Assembly (NCBI RefSeq): GCF_002006355.2
Contig: NZ_CP096980.1
Location: forward strand, 310,001 to 374,000
DNA: 64,000 bases
From: Clostridium felsineum DSM 794
GTDB lineage: Bacteria; Bacillota; Clostridia; Clostridiales; Clostridiaceae
Direction of reading: 5' to 3'
Part shown: in pieces, positions 62,241-64,000 of the stretch
Numbering within the stretch: position 1 is the stretch's first letter
Layout: each line of letters opens with the position of its first letter
Translations under genes and position numbers: made by a program
The notes under the pieces: generated by a model
Told to the model about the DNA's origin: nothing
The model's input: only the letters and a program-made list of their open reading frames with translations
The model's database searches: none

Positions 62241-62359
62241 TTTTTGCTATAACAATATAGCAAAAGTATATTATTAGATAATCTTGGAGTTGATATATTT
62301 GAGAGTATATAATATTAATTAAGAAAATAGTGTTATTGAAATTGAAAGGAAAGATGTAT

Positions 62360-62758
62360 ATGGAAGGTGATTATACTATTGGGGATTTGGTAAAGAAGTT
62401 AAACATAAATAAGGAGACTATAAGGTACTATGAAAAAATCGGCTTACTTTCTGAGCCTAAAAAGAATGCAAACGGATATAGAATATATTCAGAAAAAGAT
62501 ATAGAGATGATTAGATTTATATGTATAATTAAAAATTTTGGTTTCTCGTTGAGGGAAATAAGTATATTAATACACGACGAAATATTATGTGGAAATATTG
62601 AAGATATCAAAAGGATTGTTGAAGGTAAAATAAATGAATTAAGTGTAAAAATAAATAAATTAGAAGAAACTAAGAAGCTACTTGAAAAAGTTAAGAGAAG
62701 TTTATTATCAAAAGATATGGAAGGTTGTAAAGACATGGAGATTTATTTGAAGAAATAG
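62360..62758 (+). CDS. MerR-family transcriptional regulator
   Basis: 132 aa: N-terminal winged HTH TIGDLVKKLNINKETIRYYEKIGLLSEPKKNANGYRIYSEKDIEMIRFI and a C-terminal dimerisation coiled coil (IKRIVEGKINELSVKINKLEETKKLLEKVKRSLL) with Cys residues in EILCGN and EGCKD that could bind metal or sense thiols. ATG 62360 has AAAGGAAAG upstream; in-frame earlier starts lie in or before the SD. The promoter downstream has the long spacer typical of MerR-type activation, so it probably controls the EFR1-like gene. Confidence 0.88.
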   Translation: MEGDYTIGDLVKKLNINKETIRYYEKIGLLSEPKKNANGYRIYSEKDIEMIRFICIIKNFGFSLREISILIHDEILCGNIEDIKRIVEGKINELSVKINKLEETKKLLEKVKRSLLSKDMEGCKDMEIYLKK

Positions 62759-62760
62759 TC

Positions 62761-62792
62761 TTGACTGTGTACCATAGTACTTAGTCTATAAT
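62761..62792 (+). promoter_or_regulatory. MerR-type promoter
   Basis: TTGACT (62761-62766) and TATAAT (62787-62792) are separated by 20 bases, too long for normal sigma-A promoters but as expected for MerR-activated ones. The spacer holds the imperfect dyad GTACCATAGTAC (62769-62780), the likely regulator site. Confidence 0.8.
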
Positions 62793-62889
62793 ACCATTAG
62801 AGACCAGAATATCCGTTTTAGAAAAAGTAATTTTTTAAATACGATAAGGTGAAAATTACTTGAAAATATTAATAAAAGGAGAGGCTTTT

Positions 62890-63714
62890 ATGGTAATAGA
62901 TAAGGATACAATACTATATTATTCAGGAACAGGTAATAGTTTTCAAGTAGCTAAGGATATAAATAGTGAACTAAGAGGATTTAAGTTATGTAATATATCT
63001 TCAATTATTACAGAAGAGAAAATAAAAATTGAAGGGAAAGTACTTGGAATAGTTTTCCCAGTAGTTTATGCACGGTTACCATTGATATTAGAAAGATTCT
63101 TAGAAAAGCTAGAAATTACTAAAGATATATATGTTTTTGCAGTAGCAACCCATGGAGGAGCTCCTGCTGAAGTATTAATTAAATTGAGAAAAGCATTAAA
63201 AAATAAAGGTATAGTATTAAATTCAGGCTTTTTAATCCATATGCCAGGAAACAATATTTTCGCATATGGGGCAAATTCTATTAAAAAACAAAACAAGGCT
63301 TTTGAAAGGGAAAAGAAAAGAATAAAGAAGATAGCTCATTTAGTTAGTGAAAGAAAAAACTGCAAATGTGAATTAAGTAAAATAATGATTGATACATTAA
63401 TCGATAGAGTTTTTATTAATATGACAGATAAGATAGTAGGAAATCTTCATTTAAGGGATGAAGATTTTTGGGTTAATGATAATTGTAATAGTTGTAAATT
63501 ATGTGAAAGAATTTGCCCAGTTAATAACATAGAATTTATTACTGATAAACCAATATGGAATCATAATTGTGAGCAATGTGCAGCTTGTATTCAATATTGC
63601 CCTAAGCAAGCCATTCAATGGAGAAATAAAACTTCTAAAAGAAGGCGCTATAAAAATCCTAATATTAATGTGATTGAGATAACTCACTGGAAAGATGGCA
63701 GTATGAGGAGTTGA
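62890..63714 (+). CDS. EFR1-type flavodoxin-ferredoxin protein
   Basis: 275 aa. N-terminal flavodoxin-like domain (YYSGTGNSFQVAKDI, ATHGGAPAEVL) and C-terminal double [4Fe-4S] ferredoxin (CNSCKLCERICP and CEQCAACIQYCP). A redox protein of unknown substrate, common in Clostridia. ATG 62890 has AAGGAGAGG upstream. The last residues (ITHWKDGSMRS) are encoded by DNA homologous to the array-unit tail (which would read SIHWRDGCM), so the natural C-terminus has probably been replaced. Likely controlled by the adjacent MerR protein. Confidence 0.85.
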   Translation: MVIDKDTILYYSGTGNSFQVAKDINSELRGFKLCNISSIITEEKIKIEGKVLGIVFPVVYARLPLILERFLEKLEITKDIYVFAVATHGGAPAEVLIKLRKALKNKGIVLNSGFLIHMPGNNIFAYGANSIKKQNKAFEREKKRIKKIAHLVSERKNCKCELSKIMIDTLIDRVFINMTDKIVGNLHLRDEDFWVNDNCNSCKLCERICPVNNIEFITDKPIWNHNCEQCAACIQYCPKQAIQWRNKTSKRRRYKNPNINVIEITHWKDGSMRS

Positions 63715-63765
63715 GCTTGTTAAAGTATATGAAGAGAGGGAATGTTCTCTCATTGCATTTGAGAA
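63685..63765 (+). repeat. Degenerate array-unit tail fused to the EFR1-like gene
   Basis: CTCACTGGAAAGATGGCAGT through AGAGAGGGAATGTTCTCTCATTGCATTTGAGAA matches the unit tail (CACTGGAGAGATGG ... GGGACTGTTCTCTCATTGCATTCGAGAA) at most positions. The match starts inside the coding region of the upstream gene and ends where a new reading frame takes over. Confidence 0.65.
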
Positions 63766-63802
63766 TACGTTAGATTTATATGATATAAAACGTGCAGACA
63801 AA

Positions 63803-63970
63803 ATGAAGTATACAAGAGGTAGAGATGTAGAATTACCACAATGCTGCATTTTAAGTGAACATGGGCATTTTCTTTTATATTATAATGGCTTTTTTTATGA
63901 TAATATACATGGAATTTTTACGGAATATGATTTTTCTAGGTTAGTAGCATATTTAGAAATAAATATTTGA
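63803..63970 (+). CDS. 55-codon ORF, possible C-terminal part of a larger protein
   Basis: MKYTRGRDVELPQCCILSEH, then GHFLLYYNGFFYDNIHGIFT, then EYDFSRLVAYLEINI. The GHFLLYYNGFFYDN pattern recalls the His-containing strand pair of papain-like folds. The same frame stays open upstream through the repeat tail (VKVYEERECSLIAFENTLDL), so the ATG at 63803, which has no SD, may not be a real start. Probably a truncated gene or one beginning in the repeat. Confidence 0.4.
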   Translation: MKYTRGRDVELPQCCILSEHGHFLLYYNGFFYDNIHGIFTEYDFSRLVAYLEINI

Positions 63971-64000
63971 TATCATAAATTTAAATAAAAAATAGTAGCC

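Overview
The window reads as the chromosome of a low-GC, spore-forming-type Clostridium. A+T-rich codon choice, a FabT/FabK-style fatty-acid operon, a T-box leader, a class II cyclic-di-GMP riboswitch and a second, archaeal-type AspRS all fit. Gene content and order resemble what I recall of Clostridium acetobutylicum; this is from memory and unverified.

Layout. 1-490: end of a tRNA cluster (Asp, Thr, Glu, Val, Asp, Thr) with a duplicated Asp-Thr segment. 495-2454: DnaC/DnaI-like helicase loader and DnaD-like protein on the minus strand. 2822-8717: cinA, then an 819-base leader-like region (29-codon ORF and two tandem terminators) before a MacB/FtsX-type ABC operon ending in a membrane-anchored Cys/His protein. 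9172-20864: a HAD phosphatase and the complete fatty-acid-synthesis operon (FabK-like enzyme, fabT-type regulator, fabH, acpP, fabK, fabD, fabG, fabF, accB, fabZ, accC, accD, accA) behind a consensus promoter and a 27-base palindromic operator. 21121-28827: topB, a secreted lipase-like protein, a T-box leader with two terminator modules driving aspS2, a membrane-bound MutS-like ATPase and an HD-domain protein.

29337-36865: a second FtsX-type ABC export system with a lipoprotein adaptor, two tandem secreted beta-helix paralogues, and a class II c-di-GMP riboswitch controlling an unknown small protein. 37072-51582: mostly one-gene functions (nitroreductase, acyltransferase, MATE pump with TetR regulator, LacI regulator diverging from a lactate/2-hydroxyacid dehydrogenase, NatAB-like exporter, subtilase, FmdB-type Zn ribbon, DUF606 transporter, thioredoxin-fold YyaL-like protein, dimeric dUTPase, 2H phosphoesterase, DUF1540 peptide). 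51819-55219: murA, walJ-like hydrolase, SEC-C protein and rlmH.

55220-64000 is an accessory region that begins at the rlmH stop codon. It contains four copies of an rlmH-3'-end-like sequence (one within a decayed partial rlmH), three ~184-base foldback palindromes each starting a few bases after such a copy, a tandem array of ~238-base units with dispersed relatives, a 720-base duplication carrying two near-identical peptide deformylase genes, a broken IS256-type transposase, a pentapeptide-repeat protein, a DUF3231 protein, and a MerR regulator next to an EFR1-type flavodoxin-ferredoxin protein. The organisation recalls stepwise accretion of SCC-type elements at rlmH, but no recombinase gene is present in the window. 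This is the part I consider most likely to hold something undescribed.
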